Shown: positions 1 to 6,484 of the stretch, piece by piece
Position numbering within the stretch: the stretch's first letter is position 1
Layout of the letters: each line of letters starts with the position of its first letter
NCBI GenBank assembly: GCA_021129915.1
Contig: JAJOKI010000003.1
Location: 1-6,753 of the forward strand
Direction: 5' to 3'
From: Methanocellales archaeon
Lineage (GTDB): Archaea > Halobacteriota > UBA148 > JAJOKI01
Length of the DNA: 6,753 nucleotides
The notes under the pieces: generated by a model
The model's input: only the letters and a program-made list of their open reading frames with translations
What the model was told of the DNA's origin: nothing
Databases searched by the model: none
Program-made: the position numbers and the translations under genes

Positions 1-5
1 TTCAC

Positions 6-37
6 CAACTTCGTATGTCCGCAAAACGTTATACGCC
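6..37 (+). repeat. Left boundary element, attC-like half site
   Basis: CAACTTCG, six bases, then CGCAAA is seen at 6-25 and recurs with identical spacing after relE at 6487-6506. It ends in CGTTATACGCC (27-37). CGTAT (12-16) can pair with ATACG (31-35). GTTATAC resembles an integron R' core site (GTTRRRY) but has T where the second R is expected. It may be the tail of a recombination site or of a repeat whose upstream part lies outside the window. A transcription terminator of an upstream gene is the main alternative. Confidence 0.35.
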
Positions 38-42
38 ATGTC
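28..42 (+). repeat. 15-bp inverted repeat, left arm
   Basis: GTTATACGCCATGTC matches the reverse complement of 513-527 at 14 of 15 positions; the mismatch is at 38. The two arms enclose the decayed two-gene module. A match of this quality could occur about once by chance in a window of this size, so the argument rests on its position at both edges of the module. Confidence 0.45.
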
Positions 43-65
43 TTCTATTATAGGATTGAGAGAAG

Positions 66-316
66 ATGGATGTAGCTAAATCCAAAAATGGTGTTCCAAT
101 CCGATTGACAGAGGAGCATTCAGAGATGGCTGGTTATTATTTTGAAGTCCTTGAGACAGTGGAGGGACCAGAGGCGGTTTATGAGGGCAGAGCAGGGGAG
201 TGCATAGCATTAAGAGAAATAGAGAAACAAATAAGGAAGATGGATTTGTAATTACCGCCTTCTTAACGAGGCGGAAAAAACAACTTGAGAGGCGGCGAAA
301 GATATGGGGACGGTAG
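66..316 (+). pseudogene. Decayed small toxin/nuclease-like protein (frameshifted)
   Basis: The ATG at 66 opens a 61-codon frame that stops at 249-251. The product begins MDVAKSKNGVPIRLTEE and continues EHSEMAGYYFEVLETVEGPEAVYEGRAGECIALREIEK. The family-like C-terminus continues in another frame from about 224 to the stop at 314-316, reading ETNKEDGFVITAFLTRR and ending KIWGR. From memory, related archaeal proteins of roughly 90-100 residues have a Trp/His-containing stretch after RLTEE and a GKYLVVVYKE-like strand before the DGF segment. Both appear deleted here, and the second loss breaks the frame. The family is tentatively a PBECR/DUF4258-like or RelE-like small nuclease, often beside DUF2283 genes. 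The start is preceded by a weak GAGAG stretch. Decay is well supported by the two frames; the function is an inference. Confidence 0.6.
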
Positions 317-526
317 AGATAAAAAAGATCTTAACCGTTGTGCCTGAGTTATTGGAAATGCCGTATTCAAGGATTTGGACGTCTTACGATAAAGAAGTCG
401 ATGTTCTGTATATTAATTTCAAGAAGCCAAGTCATGCAGATGATCAGGTATGAGAAGGGGGAAAATGTGGGAATCACGGTACTTAATGCAAGTAGAAGAA
501 AGACAGGATATAGACACGGCGTATAA
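304..526 (+). pseudogene. Decayed DUF2283-family protein (frameshifted)
   Basis: The ATG at 304 overlaps the last codons of the upstream pseudogene by 13 nt, as in a translationally coupled pair. The first frame gives 49 codons up to TGA at 451-453 and includes EVDVLYINFKKPSHADD, the typical start of a DUF2283 domain. The rest of the domain, IRYEKGENVGITVLNASRR, lies in the next frame from about 443 to TAA at 524-526. The acidic segment that normally joins the halves (roughly ELTDDD in relatives, from memory) is missing, consistent with a small deletion at the repeated GATGAT. DUF2283 proteins are small, of unsettled function, and often sit beside toxin-like genes; an antitoxin role would be inference. 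The stop codon lies inside the right arm of the inverted repeat. Confidence 0.65.
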
Positions 527-527
527 C
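513..527 (+). repeat. 15-bp inverted repeat, right arm
   Basis: GACACGGCGTATAAC is the reverse complement of 28-42 apart from one base. It contains the TAA stop of the DUF2283-like remnant. GTATAAC (521-527) resembles the inverse integron core RYYYAAC except for one purine. Confidence 0.45.
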
Positions 528-528
528 A

Positions 529-572
529 GAGCGTATCTGGCTTCGGTGCTTCGCAGGACTTCAGATATACTC
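529..572 (+). other. Stem-loop between decayed module and truA
   Basis: TATCTG (534-539) pairs perfectly with CAGATA (562-567). GAG (529-531) can pair with CTC (570-572) across a small internal loop. The apex contains TGC-TTC-GCA (547-555). The segment CTTCGGTGCTTCGCA (541-555) resembles CTTCGGCACTTCGCA after relE, differing at two positions. It could be a decayed attC-like site or a bidirectional termination signal between the convergent module and truA. The absence of a T-tract on either strand argues against a simple terminator. Confidence 0.35.
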
Positions 573-584
573 GGAACGATAAAT

Positions 585-1445
585 TCAATATAAACCATCT
601 GAATTTTGATGCCCCATGCTATCCTTCATACTTCTAACCACCTCCGCCATGGTGCCATACCATATGAATTGGTCTCGAAGGGCTCTTGCCACTGCTTTTT
701 TTGCATATTCGTCTTCTGTAAATTTGATCCCACTGTAGTTGACTTTTTTCAGGGTCAGGCCAAAAGAGGGTGCTGATTTTATTACCTCCACGTATTTATC
801 CGGCTTCAGCATACTTCTCAGCCAGAGGAGGTCCCTGCTCCCCCTTCCAACCATGCTGAGTCCGGTCACGATTTTCCGAACCATATTCCATGTGAAGCTG
901 TCAGCGGTGATGTCGAGCGTTATAAATGGGCCGCTTATCCTTATTTCAATGCGCTTCATCGTGCGCTTTGTGCTCTTTTCCGCATCCCTTGTCGAAAAAT
1001 TCGCAAAGTCATGAGTGCCCACCAATAATGTGGATGCTATCCGCATCTTCGAGATATCCAAACCCTCTCTATAGAGAAGGTACCTGTACTCTCTGCTGAC
1101 CGCCTTTCGTCTTGGGTCAAATGCTTTTGACACCTCGGCCCTTCCCCACACCCATATATCGTCTGGAAGTTTGCTGTTCAATATTCTGGGCATCGTCAGC
1201 TCTGGCTTATCAGTATTAAATGCGACCACCTGCCCAAGCGCATGCACCCCCCTATCTGTCCGTCCGGCAGCAGAGTATTTTGCCTTTTTTGGATTATCTA
1301 TTATCCCCAGATGTTCCAGTGCATTGAATAATTTATCCTCGATGGTAGGGACATGTGGCTGGATTTGGAAACCGTGATACCTGTTTCCCAGATAGCCTAA
1401 TTGAAGAGCAATTCGCAAACTAAATTCACCCGACCGGTCTTTCAT
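585..1445 (-). CDS. truA: tRNA pseudouridine synthase A
   Basis: TruA isomerises uridines to pseudouridine in the anticodon stem-loop of tRNAs (positions 38-40 in the well-studied enzymes). It acts in the cytoplasm without a cofactor. The 286-residue product has the family motifs in order: YLGNRYHGFQIQP near residue 18; the catalytic loop AAGRTDRGVHALGQ at 59-72 with Asp64 as nucleophile; then FDPRRKAVSREYRYLLY, the LVGTHDFANFSTRD segment, and SFTWNMVRKIVTGLSMVG. Length is normal for an archaeal TruA. The ATG at 1445 has no Shine-Dalgarno sequence but lies about 27 nt downstream of a TATA-like element, so the mRNA is probably leaderless. It is divergent from carA and has no obvious functional link to it. 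The closest alternative, another TruA-like paralogue, is unlikely given the intact catalytic motif. Confidence 0.96.
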   Translation of the reverse strand: MKDRSGEFSLRIALQLGYLGNRYHGFQIQPHVPTIEDKLFNALEHLGIIDNPKKAKYSAAGRTDRGVHALGQVVAFNTDKPELTMPRILNSKLPDDIWVWGRAEVSKAFDPRRKAVSREYRYLLYREGLDISKMRIASTLLVGTHDFANFSTRDAEKSTKRTMKRIEIRISGPFITLDITADSFTWNMVRKIVTGLSMVGRGSRDLLWLRSMLKPDKYVEVIKSAPSFGLTLKKVNYSGIKFTEDEYAKKAVARALRDQFIWYGTMAEVVRSMKDSMGHQNSDGLY

Positions 1446-1549
1446 GCTTAGTTTTATCTAAGTATCCGCACATTATATGTTTGACCTCGGAGTATTAAAG
1501 TGTTAAGCGAGACTCTGAAAGGGTTTCCCGATGTTTATAGTGGGGCAAT
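1446..1549. promoter_or_regulatory. Divergent truA/carA intergenic promoter region
   Basis: This 104-bp gap must serve both genes. For truA, ACATATAATG (minus strand, about 1471-1480), preceded by CAAA as a possible BRE, would place the start of transcription at or a few bases before the ATG. For carA, TATTAAAG (1493-1500) would start transcription around 1521-1525 and give a leader of about 25-30 nt. TTTATA at 1534-1539 is too close to the carA ATG to serve it. No convincing carA Shine-Dalgarno is visible apart from a weak GTGGGG around 1540-1545. No operator or riboswitch is recognised. Confidence 0.45.
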
Positions 1550-2647
1550 ATGAAGGCAGTATTAGGACTTGAAGACGGAACGGTGGTCAAAGGAAAGGGA
1601 TTTGGAGCAGAGGGCATCGCTCAGGGGGAACTGGTTTTTGCGACGCCTTTCACTGGTTATGAAGAAGCGTTGACTGACCCATCTTACAAAGGCCAGATTT
1701 TAATGTTCACATATCCGCTCATTGGGAATTACGGCGTGAGTTACGAGAATTTTCAATCCGATGGGATAAAGGCAAACGGTTTCGTCGTCAGAGAGGTTTG
1801 TGACCATCCATCCCACCATAAATCAAAGGGTACTGTTCATAGCTTCCTGAAAGGAGAGGGTATACCTGGCATCAGCGGTATCGATACGAGAATGCTGACC
1901 ATCCTCACACGAAATAAGGGGACTCTGCGCGCAACGTTGATTGCCGGAGATGACGACGGGGAGGAGGCTGTGCGACTTGCCAGGGAGCAGCCCACCATAT
2001 CCGAACTGGATCTGATAGGAGAAGTGACATCTGCGAAGCCATATAAGATTGGAGGGACTGGAAAACGGTTCGTCGTGATGGACCTCGGAGTTAAACAGAA
2101 CATCTTATCCTGTTTGAGCGAGAGGAACATCGACATCGTGGTCGTTCCAGCAGATACATCGTCAAGACAAATTCGAGAGTATGAGCCGGATGCATTACTG
2201 CTGTCCAACGGACCGGGAGACCCCCTTCAGGCGAAAAATGCCATTTCCGTCGTCAGGGAGCTGGCTGACGAGATGCCGGTATTCGGCATCTGTCTCGGGC
2301 ATCAGGTCATCGCTCTGGCGCTTGGCGCCCGAACATACAAGCTCAAGTTTGGGCACAGGGGCGCCAATCAGCCTGTAAAGGATTTGCGCACAGGGATAGT
2401 GCACATCACCTCACAAAATCATGGCTTTGCTGTGGACCCCGATTCCTTGAGCGGAACTGGTTTGCACATTACACATATCAATGCAAATGATGGCACGGTC
2501 GAGGGATTTAAGCACGAATCGTTGCCGATTCTAAGCGTCCAGTATCATCCCGAGGCGTCGCCTGGTCCCAGGGATGCCGAGTTTTTGTTTGATACTTTTG
2601 TAAAAGCCGCGGAGGTACCCAATGCCAAAACATCCGGATATCGATAA
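1550..2647 (+). CDS. carA: Carbamoyl-phosphate synthase small (glutaminase) subunit
   Basis: CarA hydrolyses glutamine and passes ammonia to CarB for carbamoyl phosphate synthesis, which feeds pyrimidine and arginine pathways. The 365-residue protein has the N-terminal CarA domain (about 1-150, including GNYGVSYENFQSDG and GISGIDTRMLT). It is followed by a class I glutamine amidotransferase domain (about 170-350) with LLSNGPGDP, the nucleophile elbow GICLGHQ (Cys248) and QYHPEASPGP (His333, Glu335), so the catalytic triad is complete. The ATG at 1550 is the only reasonable start: an in-frame TAG lies at 1538-1540, and MKAVLGLEDG fits the family N-terminus. Its last 26 nt overlap carB, implying one transcript and coupled translation. 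A GATase of another pathway is excluded by the CarA-specific N-terminal domain and the adjacent carB. Confidence 0.98.
   Translation: MKAVLGLEDGTVVKGKGFGAEGIAQGELVFATPFTGYEEALTDPSYKGQILMFTYPLIGNYGVSYENFQSDGIKANGFVVREVCDHPSHHKSKGTVHSFLKGEGIPGISGIDTRMLTILTRNKGTLRATLIAGDDDGEEAVRLAREQPTISELDLIGEVTSAKPYKIGGTGKRFVVMDLGVKQNILSCLSERNIDIVVVPADTSSRQIREYEPDALLLSNGPGDPLQAKNAISVVRELADEMPVFGICLGHQVIALALGARTYKLKFGHRGANQPVKDLRTGIVHITSQNHGFAVDPDSLSGTGLHITHINANDGTVEGFKHESLPILSVQYHPEASPGPRDAEFLFDTFVKAAEVPNAKTSGYR
2611..2616 (+). promoter_or_regulatory. Ribosome binding site of carB inside carA
   Basis: GGAGGT lies five bases before the ATG at 2622 and fixes the carB start within the 3' end of carA. It is a strong match to the archaeal anti-Shine-Dalgarno sequence. 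Confidence 0.85.
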
Positions 2648-5600
2648 GGTCATACTAATCGGGTCAGGACCCATCCAGATAGGGCAGGCTGCAGAGTTCG
2701 ATTTCTCGGGCACTCAAGCATGTAAATCGTTGCGGGAGGAGGGTGTCAGCGTCGTGTTGGTCAATTCGAACCCGGCGACGATAATGACCGATCCAGATGT
2801 AGCGGATATCACCTACATAGAGCCGATCAGATCAGACATTATCGCAGATATAATCGCCAAAGAAAAGCCCTATGGCATAGTGGCAGGATTGGGTGGACAG
2901 ACTGGATTGAACATTACCACCGAACTTGCGGAAAAAGGTATTCTCGATAAATATGATATCCAGGTGCTTGGCACACCATTGGAGGCGATATATAACGCAG
3001 AAGATAGGGGCCTGTTCAAGCAGATGATTGAACAAATCGGCGAGAAGGCCCCAAGGAGCGAAGCTGTTTCTTCGATAAAAGATGCCATGAAGGTCATGAA
3101 GGAGCTTCATCTCCCGCTAATCATCAGGCCGGCATACACACTGGGCGGATTTGGCGGAGGAATTGCCAGGACCAAATCCGAGCTGAAGAGTATCGTTGAA
3201 AGGGGATTAAACCGTTCCAGGATTCACCAGGTATTGGTCGAAGAAAGCGTACTCGGTTGGAAGGAGTTCGAGTACGAGGTCATGCGGGATGCAAACGATA
3301 CGTGCATTACGATATGCAACATGGAAAACATCGACCCGATGGGCATTCATACTGGCGAATCTATCGTCGTAACGCCGGCGCAGACGCTTTCTGACACAGA
3401 CCATCAGACATTGCGGAGCGCCGCCATCAAAATCATCCGGGCGCTTGGCATCGAAGGTGGGTGCAACATTCAATTTGCGGTTAGAGACGAGGAATACTAT
3501 GTCATCGAAGTCAATCCCAGAGTTTCGCGTTCATCTGCGCTTGCATCCAAAGCGACGGGATACCCCATTGCGAGGGTGGCAGCCAAAATAGCGATTGGGT
3601 TGACGCTCGATGAGATACCAAATGGTGTGACAAAGGAGACACCTGCATCGTTTGAGCCCACTGTGGATTACACCGTGCTCAAGATACCGAGATGGCCATT
3701 CGATAAATTCACCACTGCGGACAAAACGCTCACCACTGCCATGAAGAGTACGGGCGAGGTGATGGCGATCGGAAGGACTCTGGAAGAATCGATACATAAA
3801 GCCGTACGCTCGCTCGATATACAGATGCGGTTTGGCGAATGGAGGGGCGATGAGATAGAAGAGCTTCTTCGAACCCCGACCGATGAGCGGCTGTTTATCA
3901 TATATCATGCATTGCGCCATGGATTCAATATGTCCCAGTTCGAAGAACTGGGAGATGTCGCAGTTCAGAGAACTGCGAGAGTTGTAATTCCTACGGAATT
4001 TCAACAGTTGCAATCCCTTCGGGATTTCAACAGCGAAAAAATTGCCAAGCTGACTTCCATCGATCCGTTCTTCATCAGGAAGATCCAGAACATCATCGAT
4101 ATGGAGGAGCGTTTGAGGAAACGCATGTCCGTCGATAATCTGCGGATGGCCAAGCGCATGGGCTTTACCGATGAGCGCATCGCAGAACTGACCGGAAGGA
4201 GGCGAGAGGATATTAACGACCTGCGTCGGAAGTCCGGAATCAAACATACATATAAGATGGTCGATACCTGTGCGGCCGAGTTTGAGGCGAAGACACCATA
4301 TTACTACTCGACATATGAGACGCAATGTGAGGCGAATCCATCTGATCGAAGAAAGGTGCTGATATTGGGCGCAGGACCTATCAGGATTGGACAGGGTATC
4401 GAGTTCGACTACTGTACGGTGCACGCAGTACTTGCCCTGCGCGAAGAGGGAATCGAAACCCATATCATAAATAATAATCCAGAGACGGTTTCAACCGACT
4501 ACGATGTATCTGATAAACTATTTTTTGAGCCGCTGACGCTTGAAGATGTGATGAACGTCATTGAGACCGAACGTCCATATGGCGTGGCGGTTCAGTTTGG
4601 CGGGCAGGCCTCGGTGAATCTCGCGATTCCATTGGAAAAAGAGCTTAAGCGCAGATCGGACCTCGATACAGTTATCCTTGGCACCTCTCCAGAATCGATT
4701 AACATCGCAGAGGACAGATATCTATTTAGCAACCTTCTCAGGAAATTGAATATTCCCCAACCGGATAATGGGTCTGCTAACTCGGTAGAGGAGGCGAAAG
4801 AAGTCGCAAAACGGATTGGGTATCCCATACTGGTCAGACCATCATATGTACTGGGCGGCAGGGCGATGGAAATCGTCTACGATGAGACGGACCTTGAGAG
4901 ATATGTGCGCGAAGCGGTAAAAGTATCACATGAACATCCTGTACTGATAGACAGTTTCCTACAAGGCGCAACCGAGATAGATGTGGATGCAGTTTCAGAT
5001 GGGGAGAATGTACTGATCGGTGCCATAATGGAGCATATTGAAGAGGCGGGCATCCACTCGGGAGATTCTGCCTGTGTGATACCTCCGCAGTCGCTTGATG
5101 ATGATGTCCTGCAAACCGTGCGAGATTATACTAAACAGATTGCACTGGCGTTGCAGGTGAAGGGCCTGATTAATCTTCAGATGGCCGCGAAAGATGGCAG
5201 AGTATATGTGTTCGAGGCAAATCCCAGGTCGAGCAGGACCGTTCCGTACGTATGCAAGACGGTTGGCATCCCGCTGGTAAAAATCGCCGCCAAGGTGATG
5301 ATCGGGCACAGCCTCGAGAAACTTGGATATGCGGAGGTCAAGGATATTCCCTATGTTTCGGTTAAGGAGGTCGTGCTTCCATTCGATAAATTGCCCGGTG
5401 CAGATCCGATACTGGGTCCAGAGATGAGAAGCACAGGAGAAGTGATGGGAATCGACCGTGACTTTGCCAGGACGTTCTTTAAGGCAGAGTTAAGCGCTGG
5501 CAATGCTCTGCCGACCGAGGGGACGGTATTCATTTCAGTGCAGGATGATGACAAACCAGCGATGGTCAGCATCACCAAGAAGATGCAGGATGCGGGTCTC

Positions 5601-5921
5601 AAACTCATAGGCACGGCTGGCACTGCACGCTACCTGAAAGAACATGGGATTCAGATAGATGTCATCAAGAAGATACACGAGGGCAGTCCAAACATAATTG
5701 GCAGAATGAGGAGGAAAGAAGTGCACCTGGTCATCAATACGGCCACTTCCAAGCTATCCCTCAAAGACGGCTACGATATGAGGCGTGCTGCTGTGGATTT
5801 CAACATTCCATACATCACAACCATACAGGCAGCTAAAGCAGCAGCGGATGCAATTGATATGGCTAAAAAAGGGAAGATGACGATCAACTCGATACAGGAC
5901 TATCAACGAGAGTTATTATAG
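2622..5921 (+). CDS. carB: Carbamoyl-phosphate synthase large subunit
   Basis: CarB makes carbamoyl phosphate from bicarbonate, ammonia delivered by CarA, and two ATP. The 1099-residue chain is slightly longer than the roughly 1070 usual for bacterial CarB and is not split, unlike the two-gene form of some methanogens. In order it has: an N-terminal pre-ATP-grasp domain with GSGPIQIGQ (about 14-22); a first ATP-grasp domain with the glycine-rich TLGGFGGGIA loop and metal-binding EVNPR (Glu296, Asn298); an oligomerisation region (about 400-560); a second half starting near residue 578 with GAGPIRIGQG, LGGRAMEIV and FEANPR (Glu865, Asn867); and a C-terminal MGS-like allosteric domain from about 965. 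That domain keeps Thr998, Thr1001 and Lys1017, which align by eye with the E. coli UMP-site residues, so UMP control is plausible but unproven. The last codons and stop lie in a 40-bp segment repeated at 6527-6566. Confidence 0.98.
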   Translation: MPKHPDIDKVILIGSGPIQIGQAAEFDFSGTQACKSLREEGVSVVLVNSNPATIMTDPDVADITYIEPIRSDIIADIIAKEKPYGIVAGLGGQTGLNITTELAEKGILDKYDIQVLGTPLEAIYNAEDRGLFKQMIEQIGEKAPRSEAVSSIKDAMKVMKELHLPLIIRPAYTLGGFGGGIARTKSELKSIVERGLNRSRIHQVLVEESVLGWKEFEYEVMRDANDTCITICNMENIDPMGIHTGESIVVTPAQTLSDTDHQTLRSAAIKIIRALGIEGGCNIQFAVRDEEYYVIEVNPRVSRSSALASKATGYPIARVAAKIAIGLTLDEIPNGVTKETPASFEPTVDYTVLKIPRWPFDKFTTADKTLTTAMKSTGEVMAIGRTLEESIHKAVRSLDIQMRFGEWRGDEIEELLRTPTDERLFIIYHALRHGFNMSQFEELGDVAVQRTARVVIPTEFQQLQSLRDFNSEKIAKLTSIDPFFIRKIQNIIDMEERLRKRMSVDNLRMAKRMGFTDERIAELTGRRREDINDLRRKSGIKHTYKMVDTCAAEFEAKTPYYYSTYETQCEANPSDRRKVLILGAGPIRIGQGIEFDYCTVHAVLALREEGIETHIINNNPETVSTDYDVSDKLFFEPLTLEDVMNVIETERPYGVAVQFGGQASVNLAIPLEKELKRRSDLDTVILGTSPESINIAEDRYLFSNLLRKLNIPQPDNGSANSVEEAKEVAKRIGYPILVRPSYVLGGRAMEIVYDETDLERYVREAVKVSHEHPVLIDSFLQGATEIDVDAVSDGENVLIGAIMEHIEEAGIHSGDSACVIPPQSLDDDVLQTVRDYTKQIALALQVKGLINLQMAAKDGRVYVFEANPRSSRTVPYVCKTVGIPLVKIAAKVMIGHSLEKLGYAEVKDIPYVSVKEVVLPFDKLPGADPILGPEMRSTGEVMGIDRDFARTFFKAELSAGNALPTEGTVFISVQDDDKPAMVSITKKMQDAGLKLIGTAGTARYLKEHGIQIDVIKKIHEGSPNIIGRMRRKEVHLVINTATSKLSLKDGYDMRRAAVDFNIPYITTIQAAKAAADAIDMAKKGKMTINSIQDYQRELL

Positions 5922-5933
5922 TTTAAATATGTT
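5894..5933 (+). repeat. 40-bp direct repeat, copy 1 (carB 3' end)
   Basis: This segment begins ACAGGACTATCAACGAG and ends TTTAAATATGTT. It covers the last carB codons (QDYQRELL and stop) plus 12 bp downstream. It matches 6527-6566 at 38 of 40 positions; the only differences are AT at 5902-5903 against GC at 6535-6536. The two copies start 633 bp apart and enclose the toxin-antitoxin pair, which suggests insertion or duplication at the carB 3' end. Confidence 0.93.
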
Positions 5934-5948
5934 GATGAGTAGTAAGAT

Positions 5949-5967
5949 AAATTTAGCTTTTAAATTT
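5949..5967 (+). promoter_or_regulatory. Candidate relBE operator and TATA region
   Basis: AAATTTA (5949-5955) and TAAATTT (5961-5967) form a perfect 7-bp inverted repeat around GCTTT. The right arm overlaps a TATA-like CTTTTAAAT (5957-5965), which would start transcription near 5990 and give a leader of about 45 nt. Antitoxins of RelBE systems commonly repress their own promoter, so this is a reasonable operator candidate. AT-rich palindromes also arise easily by chance. Confidence 0.35.
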
Positions 5968-5977
5968 AGTAAGAATC

Positions 5978-5982
5978 TTTTT
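5978..5982 (+). terminator. Weak T-tract after carB
   Basis: Five T residues lie 57 bp after the carB stop with no stem before them. Archaeal RNA polymerase can terminate at such tracts, but this one is short and sits between the candidate relBE TATA element and its gene. Read-through from carB into relBE is therefore possible. Confidence 0.2.
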
Positions 5983-6007
5983 ATGGAGCGGTTCGGATAT
6001 AAGTAGC

Positions 6008-6017
6008 TTAGGCAAAA
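6008..6017 (+). repeat. TTAGGCAAAA direct repeat, left copy
   Basis: TTAGGCAAAA recurs exactly at 6518-6527, 510 bp away. The copies bracket the antitoxin and toxin genes. On the right the repeat is preceded by G, giving GTTAGGC, a perfect integron R' core; on the left it is preceded by C. Ten-base matches do occur by chance in a window this size, so placement is the argument. Confidence 0.4.
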
Positions 6018-6024
6018 TTGAAAA

Positions 6025-6030
6025 GGAGGT
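6025..6030 (+). promoter_or_regulatory. Ribosome binding site of the antitoxin gene
   Basis: GGAGGT with a five-base spacer to ATG at 6036 decides the start. A TTG at 6018 in the same frame lies upstream of this site and is not used as the start here. Confidence 0.85.
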
Positions 6031-6035
6031 TCATA

Positions 6036-6218
6036 ATGAGAGGCATTGAATACATTGTCGATGATAGGGGGCAGAAACGTGCGGCAGTAATCGACTTCGA
6101 TGTTTACGGTTCCCTATGGGAAGATATTCATGATATTCTCGTAGTAGAGTCACGAAAAAGGGAGCCGAGAGTAAAGTGGGAAAATGCCAAGAAAAGGTTG
6201 CATGAGGAAAAAGAATAG
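6036..6218 (+). CDS. RelB-like antitoxin
   Basis: This 60-residue protein is the likely antitoxin of a type II toxin-antitoxin pair. It would bind and neutralise the RelE-type toxin encoded 2 nt downstream and probably repress the shared promoter. The N-terminal part (MRGIEYIVDDRGQKRAAVIDFDVYGSLWEDIHDIL) looks like the short strand and helix region of small Phd/RelB-like antitoxins that accompany RelE in archaea and cyanobacteria. The C-terminal half is highly charged (ESRKREPRVKWENAKKRLHEEKE), as expected for a flexible toxin-wrapping tail. No family motif is strong enough to name it alone, so the assignment rests mainly on size, order and the toxin next to it. The start is set by GGAGGT five bases upstream. 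The gene appears intact. Confidence 0.8.
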   Translation: MRGIEYIVDDRGQKRAAVIDFDVYGSLWEDIHDILVVESRKREPRVKWENAKKRLHEEKE

Positions 6219-6220
6219 GG

Positions 6221-6481
6221 ATGAAAGAATACGAAATAACGCTTGCCTCTTCAGCTGAAAAGGAAATCAATTCCTTGCCTAAGAGCATACAGAAAAGAGT
6301 CGAGAAAGTAATTGATTCTCTGAAGGACAAACCACGACCCCGTGGAACAACGAAGTTAAAAGGCAAAGAAGATGTATATCGTATTAGAATAGGCGATTAT
6401 CGTGTAATTTACACAGTAGACGATAAGAAACGTATTGTCGATGTAAGTTATGTGCGACATCGAAGTAAAGCATATGTTTAG
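6221..6481 (+). CDS. relE: RelE/ParE-superfamily toxin
   Basis: This 86-residue toxin of a type II system is of the RelE type, whose members cleave mRNA in the ribosomal A site; ParE relatives instead inhibit gyrase. The sequence has the family pattern: N-terminal strand YEITLASSAEKEINSLP, a basic helix KSIQKRVEKVIDSL, then KLKGKEDVYRIRIGDYRVIYTVDD (residues 46-68) and the C-terminal strand VSYVRHRSKAY. Arg61, Arg81 and Tyr85 lie where RelE enzymes carry catalytic Arg/Tyr residues, which favours RNase activity over a gyrase poison. Full length and no frame damage, so the pair is probably active or recently active. Only 2 nt separate it from the antitoxin, indicating translational coupling. 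The segment is flanked by a 40-bp repeat of the carB end, so it looks newly acquired. Confidence 0.9.
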   Translation: MKEYEITLASSAEKEINSLPKSIQKRVEKVIDSLKDKPRPRGTTKLKGKEDVYRIRIGDYRVIYTVDDKKRIVDVSYVRHRSKAYV

Positions 6482-6484
6482 TTT

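Noticed and set aside
338..526. 62-codon plus-strand frame treated as its own gene
   Set aside because: Its first third is out of frame with the DUF2283 start and looks random; only the part from about 440 on is meaningful, as the displaced C-terminus of the DUF2283 remnant.
1520..1528. GGGTTTCCC hairpin in the carA leader as an attenuator
   Set aside because: A three-base stem is too small, there is no T-tract or leader peptide, and pyrimidine attenuators of this kind are not established for archaeal carAB.
3120..3170. Phe in the CarB glycine-rich loop (TLGGFGGGIA) as a lost ATP-site residue
   Set aside because: The variable position of this loop differs among CarB proteins and all surrounding glycines are kept, so there is no reason to infer an inactive site.
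3531..4463. 310-codon open frame on the minus strand inside carB
   Set aside because: It is fully antisense to conserved CarB sequence, has no recognisable domain, and is explained as a frame shadow of the coding strand.
6018..6035. TTG start extending the antitoxin by six residues
   Set aside because: GGAGGT at 6025-6030 lies inside this extension and is correctly spaced for the ATG at 6036.
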